Shown here piece by piece: positions 6,433 to 14,192 of a stretch of 23,870 nt of DNA (position 1 is the first letter of the stretch; every line of letters begins with the position of its first letter). This stretch comes from QHXW01 sp041486185 (lineage in GTDB: Bacteria; Acidobacteriota; Terriglobia; Bryobacterales; Bryobacteraceae). Position numbers and translations under genes: made by a program. The DNA lies in NCBI GenBank assembly GCA_041486185.1, contig JBGPKX010000033.1:1-23870 (forward strand), in the 5' to 3' direction. Below the pieces are notes generated by a model. It searched no databases and was not told the DNA's origin. It saw only the letters and a program-made list of their open reading frames with translations.

Positions 6433-7128
6433 ATGCAAATCACCTGGCTCGGACACGGCACATTCCAGTTCCAGCTCCCTTCGGGCGAAGTCATCGTCAT
6501 GGACCCCTGGATCGACGGCAATCCCAAATATCCCGCCGGACACCAATTCTCGCGCGTGGACGCCATCCTGATCACGCACGGCCACTTCGATCACATTCAC
6601 GACGCCGTGCCGCTGGCCAAAAAGTTTTCGCCGCAAGTAGTCGCCATCTATGAAACCTGCCAGTGGCTGGAGGGGAAAGGCGTCAAGAATACGTGCCCCA
6701 TGAATAAGGGCGGCTCACAGAAAATCGGCCCGGTCGCCGTCACCATGACGCACGCCATCCACAGTTGCGGAATCCTGGACGACGGGAAAATCATTTACGG
6801 GGGCGAGGCCGCCGGCTACGTCGTGCGGTTCGCCGATAACCGCGCGCTTTACTTTTCGGGCGACACCAACGTGTTCACCGATATGCAGTTGATCGAGCAG
6901 CTCTACCATCCCGAGCTGGCATTCTTGCCGATCGGCGACCTGTTCACCATGAGCCCGCGCGAAGCCGCCCTGGCGTGCCGCCTGCTCAAAGTGAAGAAGG
7001 TGGTCCCCATGCACTTCGGAACCTTCCCGCCGCTGACCGGTACCTCGCAGCAGTTGGCCAAGCTAATCCACGATCTCCCGGGAACGGAAGTGTGGCCGCT
7101 CGCGCCGGGCAAGGCAGTCGAATGGTAA
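6433..7128 (+). CDS. UPF0173 family metal-dependent hydrolase (metallo-beta-lactamase fold)
   Basis: The product is 231 residues, the normal size for UPF0173. It begins MQITWLGHGTF, as in the family. The HxHxDH metal motif is H49-G-H51-F-D53-H54. Further candidate ligands are histidines in THAIHS (107, 110), D144 in YFSGDT, and the histidine in VPMHFGTFPPLTG near the C-terminus. The full set indicates an active binuclear hydrolase of unknown substrate, probably cytoplasmic because there is no signal peptide. The ATG at 6433 has no Shine-Dalgarno sequence. A TAAAAT box at 6418-6423 ends 9 nt before it, which would place the transcription start almost at the ATG. The gene starts about 40 bp after the MITE-like element, which may have displaced the original upstream region. 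Confidence 0.9.
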   Translation: MQITWLGHGTFQFQLPSGEVIVMDPWIDGNPKYPAGHQFSRVDAILITHGHFDHIHDAVPLAKKFSPQVVAIYETCQWLEGKGVKNTCPMNKGGSQKIGPVAVTMTHAIHSCGILDDGKIIYGGEAAGYVVRFADNRALYFSGDTNVFTDMQLIEQLYHPELAFLPIGDLFTMSPREAALACRLLKVKKVVPMHFGTFPPLTGTSQQLAKLIHDLPGTEVWPLAPGKAVEW

Positions 7129-7280
7129 GGGTGGGGCAACTGCCTGACCCCCATAACCACTCAAACTCCGGCCAAAGTGAAAGCCATGAACCCCGTCCTC
7201 CCTATTAACCTTCGTCATACTACGAGTTAGCTCACCTTTAGTCAATTGAATCCGCGGGCCGCAAGCCTCAACCTTATAGG

Positions 7281-8000
7281 ATGAAACACACCGCATTGCT
7301 TGTCTCACTCGTGTTGTTTTCGGCCGCGCTTCCGGCTTCGGTTCCGAACCCGCCCGCTACTTACGTCAGTGGTTCGGCCGCGATCCCGAACGGCGCCGAT
7401 GGCTCCATCAACGTGGAAGATGCCAAGGAGTTCCGCTTCAATTACGAGGACGGAACCTTCAAGCTTCCCTATGACCGCATCACTAGCATGGAGATTACCG
7501 ACAAGGCCGGCGTCAAGGCGCACCTGTCGGTGCTCGTTAGCTGGGTTCCGAAGGTCGGAAAGAAGCCGGGCCAGTTGCTGAGCATCCGCTTCAAAGGCGA
7601 AAACGGCACAGGCGAAGCCGCGGTTTTCGAAGTTTCCAGGCCTGAATTCCAGGTCGTCGAATCGATTCTCGAGGCGCGCACAGGCAAGAAGGTGCACTAC
7701 GTTGATGTCGATCAACCCGACAACGCCGCGGCGAAGGCCGATCAGCCCCCACCGCCTCCGTCTCCACTGGTGCCGGTGACCATCACTTCCGCACCGGCGG
7801 GCGCCATGGTTTCGTTCTGGGGCCAGGCCGCCGGAAGAACGCCCGTCACCACCAAGCTGATGCCCGGCACGTACTCCGTGCAGATTTCGGCCGATGGCCT
7901 GCCTACCTGGAAACGCGATGTCGTCGTCGAGCCCGGCAAAGCGCTGTCGGTATCGGCGGACCTGAGCCAAACCAACGGGACTGCCGTCGCCGCGCGCTAG
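7281..8000 (+). CDS. Exported PEGA-domain protein
   Basis: The product is 239 residues. The signal peptide is residues 1-19 (MKHTALLVSLVLFSAALPA). Residues about 40-155 form a beta-rich segment of a type I do not recognise (INVEDAKEFRFNYEDG, PYDRITSMEI), followed by a proline-rich linker (PPPPPSP). A C-terminal PEGA domain (about 165-230) follows, with VTITSAPAGAMVSFWG, TPVTTKLMPGTYSVQI and DVVVEPG. PEGA domains are surface or periplasmic beta modules; they usually read P-E-G-A where this one has PAGA. It is probably a periplasmic structural or binding protein. The ATG at 7281 gives the signal peptide; no good ribosome binding site precedes it, only GG directly at the ATG. The 152-bp gap upstream holds nothing I can identify. 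Confidence 0.75.
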   Translation: MKHTALLVSLVLFSAALPASVPNPPATYVSGSAAIPNGADGSINVEDAKEFRFNYEDGTFKLPYDRITSMEITDKAGVKAHLSVLVSWVPKVGKKPGQLLSIRFKGENGTGEAAVFEVSRPEFQVVESILEARTGKKVHYVDVDQPDNAAAKADQPPPPPSPLVPVTITSAPAGAMVSFWGQAAGRTPVTTKLMPGTYSVQISADGLPTWKRDVVVEPGKALSVSADLSQTNGTAVAAR

Positions 8001-8024
8001 CCGGCTGATTGTCAAGTTTCCTGA

Positions 8025-8087
8025 CCGCTTCCCCACGGTCGCGGCTCTGCAACGTCGCGTTTCTGAGCCACGCCCGTAAGGGAGCGG
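8025..8087. repeat. Long palindrome made of two inverted repeat copies
   Basis: The left arm 8025-8049 and right arm 8063-8087 are inverted relative to each other (19 of 25 positions pair), separated by 13 bp. Each arm is a copy of the same unit seen at 6345-6372 (GAGCC-CG-CCGT-AGGGAGCGG pattern). It sits between the PEGA gene stop and lipA, so it may act as a REP/BIME-like transcript-end structure as well as a dispersed repeat. Confidence 0.6.
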
Positions 8088-8142
8088 CGGCTAAAGCCAC
8101 CTCCGAAACGCCGTTCCTGACCCCTGGGCTACGATAGAAGTA

Positions 8143-9015
8143 GTGCTGGTCACCATTGCCGGGCCCACCAAACTGACGAGACCGCAGTGGCTCCGTGCGC
8201 CCGCTCCTGTGGGCGACAATTACCGCGAGCTGAAAGCGCTCATCGAGACGATGAACCTGCACACCGTCTGCGAGAGCGCCGCATGCCCTAATATCGGCGA
8301 CTGCTGGAACCGTCGCACCGCAACTTTCATGATTCTGGGCAACGTGTGCACGCGGCGTTGCGGGTTCTGCGCGGTACAGAAAGGCGCGCCGCTTGCGGTC
8401 GATTATGACGAGCCGCGCCGCGTGGCTGAAGCGGCCGCGGCTATGGGTCTGCGTTATGCCGTGGTGACCAGCGTCAATCGCGACGATCGCAAAGATGGCG
8501 GTGCCGAACTGTTCGCGCTCACCATCCGCGCCATTCGCGAACGCATTCCCGGCTGCCGCGTGGAAGTGCTGGTGCCGGATTTCCAGGGCAGCCGCGAGGC
8601 CATGGAAATCGTGATAGCTGCCCGCCCGGACGTCCTGAATCACAACACCGAAACCGTTCCGCGCCTTTACCGCCAGGTGCGATTGGGCGCGCGCTTCGAG
8701 CGCTCGCTCGACATGCTGGCTTACGCCAAAGACCTTTCGCCGGACATCCCGACTAAGTCGGGCCTGATGCTGGGTCTGGGCGAGACCATGGCGGAAGTTC
8801 GCGGCGTGATGCGCGATCTGCGCGCGCACCACGTGGACATCCTCACGCTCGGGCAGTATCTGCGCCCGTCAGCGCGGCATCTGCCCATCGTGCGTTACGT
8901 GCCGCCCGCCGAGTTCGACGAACTGCGCCGCGCCGGCTACGAAATGGGCTTCGCGCACGTCGAAGCCGGACCGCTGGTACGCAGCTCGTTTCACGCATCG
9001 GACGCCGTCGAATAG
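8143..9015 (+). CDS. lipA: Lipoyl synthase
   Basis: The product is 290 residues, a normal LipA length. This radical SAM enzyme inserts two sulfur atoms at C6 and C8 of octanoyl groups on lipoyl-dependent proteins. The auxiliary cluster cysteines are C43, C48 and C54 (CESAACPNIGDC); the radical SAM cluster cysteines are C69, C73 and C76 (CTRRCGFC). The RSS(Y/F) serine motif near the C-terminus, which ligates the auxiliary cluster, appears as RSSFHA. Other signatures are NIGDCW, TSVNRDD, NHNTETVPRLY, GLMLGLGET and GQYLRPS. The GTG at 8143 has no strong ribosome binding site; TACGAT at 8130-8135 lies 7 nt upstream and may be a -10 box for a leaderless transcript. No lipB is adjacent. Confidence 0.97.
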   Translation: MLVTIAGPTKLTRPQWLRAPAPVGDNYRELKALIETMNLHTVCESAACPNIGDCWNRRTATFMILGNVCTRRCGFCAVQKGAPLAVDYDEPRRVAEAAAAMGLRYAVVTSVNRDDRKDGGAELFALTIRAIRERIPGCRVEVLVPDFQGSREAMEIVIAARPDVLNHNTETVPRLYRQVRLGARFERSLDMLAYAKDLSPDIPTKSGLMLGLGETMAEVRGVMRDLRAHHVDILTLGQYLRPSARHLPIVRYVPPAEFDELRRAGYEMGFAHVEAGPLVRSSFHASDAVE

Positions 9016-9160
9016 ATTCGGTTCTCTCCATCACATTGGTCTCGATCTTGCGTCTTGCTTCCCGCCTGCAGCAGGTGAATGATGGAAATGAGCAAGAAGG
9101 GTCGCGAGCGGCGCCGCTCCAACTTCAATCTTGAAACGTGAAGAAAAGGAGTGTGCCTAA

Positions 9161-9781
9161 ATGGCCGAAGTCGATGTCAAGAAACAGACTGGCGAGCAGC
9201 AGCGCGGCCAGTCACTGGAGCGCCCACGGCAGGCCGAGTTGCAACGCCGCGGACCTTATTCTTCCCTGTTCTCGCTGAGTCCGGCGGAATTTTTCACCAT
9301 GAACCCGTTTTCGCTGATGCGCCGTTTCAGCGGAGAGATGGATCGGATGTTTCAAGGCCCGGGCGGCCAGCGCGGGGAGGAAATGGCGCTATGGTCTCCC
9401 GCGGTCGAGGTCATCGAACGTGACGGCAAGCTCGAAGTCGTCGCCGAACTGCCGGGAATCAAAGAGAGCGACGTCAAAGTGGAAGTGACGGACGAAGGCC
9501 TGGCGATCCACGGCGAACGCCAACGCGAGCACGAAGAAAAGGGCGAAGGATTCTACCGCTCCGAACGCAGCTACGGACAGTTCTACCGGCTGATCCCATT
9601 GCCCGAGGGCGCCAATCTGGACCAGGCGCACGCGGAATTCCGCAACGGCGAATTGCACATCAGCGTGCCGGTTGCCGCTCGGCAACGCCAGGTGCGGCAA
9701 ATTCCTATTGACGCCGGCACGGAGCGAAAGGAGGCCATGTCCCAGGCCTCTGGCGCGCAGCAGGCCCGCCGGGCCGGTTAG
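9161..9781 (+). CDS. Hsp20 / alpha-crystallin family small heat-shock protein
   Basis: The product is 206 residues, longer than typical bacterial Hsp20 (about 150) because of an N-terminal arm of about 75 residues. The arm includes a motif common in this family, FSLMRRFSGEMDRMF (50-64). The alpha-crystallin domain spans about 78-172 with WSPAVEV, ELPGIKESDVKVEV and the closing AEFRNGELHISVP (158-170). The C-terminal anchor I-P-I (181-183) fits the IXI motif used for oligomer assembly. It is an ATP-independent holdase that binds unfolding proteins in the cytoplasm. A GGAG ribosome binding site lies 9 nt before the ATG. I see neither a CIRCE element nor a correctly placed sigma-32 promoter. The 145-bp upstream gap contains only a small palindrome (CCTGC-A-GCAGG) near 9064. 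Confidence 0.93.
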   Translation: MAEVDVKKQTGEQQRGQSLERPRQAELQRRGPYSSLFSLSPAEFFTMNPFSLMRRFSGEMDRMFQGPGGQRGEEMALWSPAVEVIERDGKLEVVAELPGIKESDVKVEVTDEGLAIHGERQREHEEKGEGFYRSERSYGQFYRLIPLPEGANLDQAHAEFRNGELHISVPVAARQRQVRQIPIDAGTERKEAMSQASGAQQARRAG

Positions 9782-9812
9782 GCCTAACCGCCATTCGCCG
9801 GTGTGCTGGATA

Positions 9813-11273
9813 ATGGGCGGAGGGATTGCCGTCTCGCGTTGCACGCGCGCGGCGCTCCCGGAAGAGGGTACCGCCATCGGCATCGCATCCATTAATCCAG
9901 CCACCGGCGAAACGCTGCGCACCTTCGCGCCGCTCGCTGATTCGGAAATCGAAAATAAGCTCGCGCGGGCGGCCGCCACATTTCGCAGCTATCGCCGCAC
10001 GCCATTTGCCGGCCGGGCCCGCATGATGCTGGCCGCCGCTGAAATTCTCGAAAAGGATAAAGCTGAATTCGGCCGCATCATGACGGCCGAAATGGGCAAG
10101 CCGCTGAAGGCCGCCGTCGACGAGGCCGTCAAGAGCGCTTCGGGCTGCCGCTACTACGCGGAAAACGCCGAATCGTTCCTGCGCGACGAGCCGGTTCCGA
10201 CCGAGAGCGGGACCAATTACATTCACTACCAGCCGATCGGCGCGGTGCTGGCCGTGATGCCCTGGAATTTTCCCTTCTGGCAGGTCTTTCGGTTCGCCGC
10301 GCCGTCGCTGATGGCCGGCAACGTGTGCCTGCTCAAGCACGCCTCGAACGTGCCGCAATGCGCGCTCGCCATCGAGGATATCTTCCGCCGCGCTGGTTTT
10401 CCCGAAGGCGCGTTTCAGACCCTGCTCATCGGCTCCGGCCAGGTGCCGCGCGTGATCGAGGACCCGCGCGTCATGGCCGTCACGCTCACCGGCAGCGAGC
10501 CCGCCGGCATGCAGGTGGCCGCCGAAGCCGGGAGGCGGATCAAGAAAACCGTGCTGGAACTCGGCGGCAGCGATCCGTTCATCGTCATGCCCAGCGCCGA
10601 TATGCCCACCGCCGTAAGTACCGCCGTGAAAGCGCGCACCATCAACAACGGCCAGTCGTGCATCGCGGCCAAGCGATTCATTGTGGCGGACTCGATCGCC
10701 GAGGAATTCGAGCGCCGCTTCGTGGCCGCCATGCAGTCGCTCAAGGTGGGCGATCCCACCGACGAGACCACCGACGTGGGGCCATTGGCCACCGCGCAGA
10801 TTGTCGAGGATCTCGATCGGCAAGTCCGCAAATCCGTCGCCGCCGGAGCGCGTGTGCTCACAGGCGGCAAGCGGCTTGATCGCCCGGGCAATTTCTATGC
10901 GCCCACCATCCTGACGAACATTTCGAAAGACGCGCCCGCCTATCACGAGGAGTTATTCGGACCCGTGGCGGCTCTATTTCGCGTGCCGGACATCGACTCC
11001 GCCATCCGCCTGGCCAACGATACGATCTTTGGACTCGGCGCCAGCGTCTGGACCAACGAGGAAAACGAGCGCGCGCGTTTCATCGACGAGATTGAAGCCG
11101 GACAGGTCTTCGTGAACGGCATGGTCGCATCCGACCCGCGCCTGCCGTTCGGCGGCGTGAAACACTCGGGCTACGGACGCGAGTTGGCCGTGTACGGAAT
11201 CCGCGAGTTCGTCAACGTCAAGACGGTTTCGATCAAGACCGCGGTGGCGAAGAAAACCGCCGACGCGAAGTGA
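9813..11273 (+). CDS. Aldehyde dehydrogenase, succinate-semialdehyde dehydrogenase (Sad/GabD1) type
   Basis: The product is 486 residues if started at ATG 9813. Catalytic parts are complete: PWNFP (150-154), K175 in LLKHASNVPQ, LTGS (225-228), E249 in ELGG, the nucleophile C283 in GQSCIAAKR, and ELFGPV (380-385). The HASNVP variant in place of the common KPS motif is characteristic of the YneI/Sad and GabD1 branch, which oxidises succinate semialdehyde to succinate with NAD(P)+. The exact substrate is an inference. The start is uncertain: the family normally begins just before IASINPATGE, here at residue 24. No ATG, GTG or TTG lies between 9815 and that point, but AGAGGG precedes an ATC codon at 9876 by 7 nt. 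Confidence 0.9.
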   Translation: MGGGIAVSRCTRAALPEEGTAIGIASINPATGETLRTFAPLADSEIENKLARAAATFRSYRRTPFAGRARMMLAAAEILEKDKAEFGRIMTAEMGKPLKAAVDEAVKSASGCRYYAENAESFLRDEPVPTESGTNYIHYQPIGAVLAVMPWNFPFWQVFRFAAPSLMAGNVCLLKHASNVPQCALAIEDIFRRAGFPEGAFQTLLIGSGQVPRVIEDPRVMAVTLTGSEPAGMQVAAEAGRRIKKTVLELGGSDPFIVMPSADMPTAVSTAVKARTINNGQSCIAAKRFIVADSIAEEFERRFVAAMQSLKVGDPTDETTDVGPLATAQIVEDLDRQVRKSVAAGARVLTGGKRLDRPGNFYAPTILTNISKDAPAYHEELFGPVAALFRVPDIDSAIRLANDTIFGLGASVWTNEENERARFIDEIEAGQVFVNGMVASDPRLPFGGVKHSGYGRELAVYGIREFVNVKTVSIKTAVAKKTADAK

Positions 11274-11287
11274 GGCCGGCCGCGCCG

Positions 11288-11983
11288 CTATTGCGCCGGC
11301 TCAAACTTCTCGAGCGTCAGGATCACGTGGCTGAACAGGCGCGTGCCGGCGCGCGTCTCGCTATCCTGCTTGATGTAGCCAACCCCGGCCGTATACCAGC
11401 GCTTTTGTTTGACGTGGATAATGAGGCCCTGCGTGCCCAGTGCCGTGTCGTGCGCGGTTTCGATTGCCTGAAAATTTCCCGCCGGCACTTGCATCGGCCC
11501 GGCGCCCACGATGCGGATGCTCATCGAGATCGGGTTTTTCGTGTCCTTCCAGGTCCATGACGCACCGGGCTGGAGCGTGGGAAGAAGCAGCTTCTGTGGC
11601 GGGTTCATGGCGTTTTCCGAACCGCCTTCCGCATCCACGATTTTCGCCAGAAGCAATCCCGCCGGTCCGGAAGCATACCACTCGGTCAGCCACGGGCGCG
11701 AGCCCTCGCGCAGGCTTTCCACGCGCGCGTACTTGACCCCGCCGATCACTTCCACTCCCGTGATCGTCGCAACCACGGACGTATCGAGCACATTCCCCTT
11801 GGCTAGCTTGGCGTCCGCTTCGCCGAAATGCACGCCTTCGCCCATTTCCTGGTGCAAGTGATAGGTCCAGCGCGTTTTGAGCGCGGTCGGGAAATCGATG
11901 GGGCCCGCCGCGGGCAGGGGCGCGGCAGCGAGCGCCAGAACCAAGGTCATGACGCCTTGTGAATGTCTGAAAGTGCTCAGCAC
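11288..11983 (-). CDS. Exported protein of unknown function
   Basis: I do not recognise a named family. The product (about 231 residues from GTG 11983) has a signal-peptide-like start (LSTFRHSQGVMTLVLALAAAPLPAAG), then a beta-rich body with segments such as RWTYHLHQEMGEG, LQPGASWTWKD, MQVPAGNFQAIE and RWYTAGVGYIKQ. The last two resemble DUF3108-like periplasmic proteins in which a VPAG-F turn precedes a W-Y-x-x-G-V-G-x-I/V-K motif. A periplasmic beta-barrel or half-barrel protein is plausible. The start is uncertain: TTG 12025 and the internal ATG before TLVLALAAA (AAGG 4 nt upstream) are alternatives, but GTG 11983 keeps the positive charge expected in front of the signal core. It converges on the aldehyde dehydrogenase gene, with 14 bp between stops. 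Confidence 0.65.
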   Translation of the reverse strand: MLSTFRHSQGVMTLVLALAAAPLPAAGPIDFPTALKTRWTYHLHQEMGEGVHFGEADAKLAKGNVLDTSVVATITGVEVIGGVKYARVESLREGSRPWLTEWYASGPAGLLLAKIVDAEGGSENAMNPPQKLLLPTLQPGASWTWKDTKNPISMSIRIVGAGPMQVPAGNFQAIETAHDTALGTQGLIIHVKQKRWYTAGVGYIKQDSETRAGTRLFSHVILTLEKFEPAQ

Positions 11984-12165
11984 CGGGGCATCATACCCCT
12001 GTAGGCGGGCGGCAATCAACCGCAAGTGAGTAACGCGGGGTTACCAAGACGGTACTCACCAAAGCCAGCGCAGTTTTTTGAGGCACGCCGCACGTCTCTC
12101 GGCTACGATTACAGTGAAGGGGCGCTCGCGCCCGGCCGATAAGCTTGGGTTAGAAGGAGGAAGAG

Positions 12166-12555
12166 ATGCGGAGCAAGATAGTGTTTGTCCTGGCGTGCGC
12201 GGCGCTGACTCTCGGTGGGCTCCAGGCGAAACACGGCCACGACCGTGACGATGACCATTACGGCCACGACCGCCAATTTCGCGGGCACTATCGTGACGAT
12301 TACGATCGCGATCACGACCGCTACGATCACCGGCGGAACCTGCCACCCGGACTCGAGCGTCAGCTCGTGCGCAACGGCCACCTGCCGCCGGGGCTCGAGA
12401 AGAAAATGCATCCCGTCCCTGAAGTGGTCTACCGGCGCCTGCCGCCGCTGCCCCCGGATTGCGTTCGCGGCTACTACGGCGGCCACGTGATCGTGTACAA
12501 CCCGCACACGTCGGTCATCTTCAACGTGTTTGCGGGCATCACGATTTCACACTAA
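12166..12555 (+). CDS. Exported His/Asp-rich protein with LPPGL motifs
   Basis: The product is 129 residues. The signal peptide MRSKIVFVLACAALTLGGLQA (1-21) is followed by a very charged, histidine- and aspartate-rich stretch (about 22-56, repeated H-D-R/D-H-Y units). Two LPPGLE motifs follow (59-64 and 73-78), then PLPPDC and a conserved-looking beta C-terminus (GYYGGHVIVYNPHTSVIFNVF). The LPPGL-repeat plus short beta tail recalls RcnB/CigR-like periplasmic proteins; the His/Asp stretch suggests metal binding, but neither is demonstrated. The start is secure: AAGGAGG lies 7 nt before the ATG. A weak -10-like TACGAT lies at 12104-12109. Confidence 0.75.
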   Translation: MRSKIVFVLACAALTLGGLQAKHGHDRDDDHYGHDRQFRGHYRDDYDRDHDRYDHRRNLPPGLERQLVRNGHLPPGLEKKMHPVPEVVYRRLPPLPPDCVRGYYGGHVIVYNPHTSVIFNVFAGITISH

Positions 12556-12580
12556 TTGCCGCGGAGCGCGCGGGCGCGAC

Positions 12581-12590
12581 CTGTTACAAT
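12581..12590 (+). promoter_or_regulatory. Extended -10 element upstream of the VOC-MFS operon
   Basis: TGT-TACAAT (TG at 12582-12583, hexamer 12585-12590) is a good extended -10 without a recognisable -35. It ends 8 nt before the ATG of the next gene, which has no ribosome binding site, so transcription would begin at or within 1-2 nt of the start codon. Confidence 0.45.
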
Positions 12591-12598
12591 CCTAGTTT

Positions 12599-12973
12599 AT
12601 GTTCAAAGGATTGGAGCACACGGCGATCGCCTCGCCAAATCCCGAGATGCTGGCCCGCTGGTACGTCGATCATCTCGGCTTCGTCATCAACTACACTTAC
12701 GCCGGCAACTATTTCGTGAAGGCGGCTAACGGGACCATGCTGGAAATCATTCCATCCGAAGGAGCTCCGGCGCCACAGAAAATGAAGGATCCCGGCATCC
12801 GCCATCTGGCGATTCAGGTGGACGACTTCGATGCCGCGCACGAGAAGCTGAAGCAGCTTGGCGTGAAGTTCGTCACCGAACCTTACGCGACGCAAGGCAA
12901 CCGCCTCGTATTCTTCGCCGATGGCGACGGTAATTTCCTGCATCTGATCCACCGAGAAAAACCCCTCCCGTAA
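12599..12973 (+). CDS. VOC superfamily (glyoxalase/bleomycin-resistance fold) protein
   Basis: The product is 124 residues, two beta-alpha-beta-beta-beta modules (about 4-52 and 66-118). It begins with the typical LEHTAI and closes with VFFADGDGNFLHLI. Putative metal ligands are H7, E49 (MLEII), H69 (IRHLAI) and H115 in FLHLI; the last site is more often a glutamate in glyoxalase I-like enzymes. The substrate cannot be told from sequence. It is probably a cytoplasmic lyase or dioxygenase-like enzyme. The gene is 13 bp ahead of the MFS gene and is the likely first gene of a four-gene operon. Confidence 0.85.
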   Translation: MFKGLEHTAIASPNPEMLARWYVDHLGFVINYTYAGNYFVKAANGTMLEIIPSEGAPAPQKMKDPGIRHLAIQVDDFDAAHEKLKQLGVKFVTEPYATQGNRLVFFADGDGNFLHLIHREKPLP

Positions 12974-12986
12974 TTCCCGGTCTTCT

Positions 12987-14192
12987 GTGCTTCGCCGCGT
13001 TTTCAAAGCCTTTCACTATCGCGATTTCCGCCTGTTGTGGTTTGGCGCCTGTACCTCGAGCATCGGCACATTTATGCAGTCGGTGGCGCAGAGCTGGCTG
13101 GTGCTGGAGATTTCGAAATCCGCGCGCATGCTCGGGCTGGACTCGTTTCTGGGCAATATTCCGATTTTCCTGTTTTCGCTGGTCGGCGGCGTGGTGGCCG
13201 ACCGCGTGAGCCGGCGACGGCTGCTGCTGGGTTCGCAGTGGGTGCAGCTCACTTGCGCGTTTACGCTGGCCGGACTGTTTGCGTTAGGGATGTTGAAGGT
13301 CCGGCATATTCTTTGCCTGTCGTTCATCGTGGGTACGGCGCAGTCGTTCGGCGGGCCGGCGTATTCGGCCCTCGTGCCGACCCTGGTCGAAAAGGAAGAC
13401 CTGCCCAACGCCATCGCCCTCAACTCGATTCAATTTAATCTGGCGCGCTCGATCGGGCCGGTGCTGGGCGGCATCGCCCTCACCAAGCTGGGCCCAGCCT
13501 GGTGCTTTTCGCTGAACGGCGTATCGTACATCGCGGTGATCATCTCGCTACTGATGCTGCACATGAAGTTTCAGTCCCAGCCTACCGGTGAATCCATCCT
13601 GACCGGCATGAAGCAGGGCTTCGGCTTCATTCGGAAGCAAGGAGCCATGGAGGCGCTGATCGTGCTGGCCTTCTGCATGACGGCGTTCGCCTTCCCCATG
13701 ATCATCTTCCTGCCGGTCTTCGCCAAGAACGTGTTCCACGGCGGACCGGGGACGTTTACGTATATGCTGGCGTCGTCGGGCCTCGGCTCGGTGACGGGAG
13801 CCCTCATCGTGGCGGCCCTGGGAAACGTGCATAACAAGGGCCGCATCGCATTGTTCATGCTGGTCGGCATGGGCGGGGGCATGGTCGGCTTCGCGATTTC
13901 GAGGAGTCTGCTGCTCAGTTGCGTGTTGCTGTTCATTTCGGGCGCGGCGCTGATGACGGCCTTCGCCATGATCAGCTCGCTCGTCCAGCTCATCACCGCC
14001 AACGAGATGCGCGGGCGCGTGATGAGCGTCTACAATGTGGCGTTCCGCGGCGGCATGCCGTTTGGCAGCGTGGCATCGGGGTGGCTGATCCCGATCTTTT
14101 CGGCTCCGGCGGTAATCGCGGCCAATGGACTACTGTTGGTGTTGCTCGGCGTGTATTTCCTGACGGTCCAGCGGCGCGTGGCGGCTTTGTGA
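12987..14192 (+). CDS. MFS transporter, EntS-like (MFS_3) type
   Basis: The product is 401 residues with about 12 hydrophobic segments. It begins FKAFHYRDFRLLWFGACTSSIGTFMQSVAQSWLV, a start typical of the MFS_3/EntS group of exporters. The loop 2-3 signature (motif A) is GGVVADRVSRRRLLL (about 67-81), and NAIALNSIQFNLARSIGP in the fifth helix region is also group-typical. Proteins of this group are drug or siderophore exporters driven by proton flux; the substrate here is unknown. The start is GTG 12987 without a ribosome binding site, 13 bp after the VOC stop. The stop overlaps the next start (TGATG, 14190-14194), so the downstream TPR gene is translationally coupled. Confidence 0.9.
   Translation: MLRRVFKAFHYRDFRLLWFGACTSSIGTFMQSVAQSWLVLEISKSARMLGLDSFLGNIPIFLFSLVGGVVADRVSRRRLLLGSQWVQLTCAFTLAGLFALGMLKVRHILCLSFIVGTAQSFGGPAYSALVPTLVEKEDLPNAIALNSIQFNLARSIGPVLGGIALTKLGPAWCFSLNGVSYIAVIISLLMLHMKFQSQPTGESILTGMKQGFGFIRKQGAMEALIVLAFCMTAFAFPMIIFLPVFAKNVFHGGPGTFTYMLASSGLGSVTGALIVAALGNVHNKGRIALFMLVGMGGGMVGFAISRSLLLSCVLLFISGAALMTAFAMISSLVQLITANEMRGRVMSVYNVAFRGGMPFGSVASGWLIPIFSAPAVIAANGLLLVLLGVYFLTVQRRVAAL

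Noticed and set aside
7129..7280. Possible terminator after the UPF0173 gene (GGGG/CCCC pairing near 7131-7151)
   Set aside because: The stem is only about 4 bp with an 11-nt loop and no T-run follows.
9130..9137. CTTGAAAC as a sigma-32 -35 element for hsp20
   Set aside because: It is only about 30 bp before the ATG, so transcription would start inside the coding sequence; no matching -10 is found.
9705..10946. 413-codon open frame antisense to the aldehyde dehydrogenase
   Set aside because: Same shadow effect; no ribosome binding site and no family resemblance.
11274..11300. GCCGGC-based bidirectional terminator between the converging genes
   Set aside because: GCCGGC repeats are expected by chance at this GC content, the loop is long, and there is no T-run on either strand.
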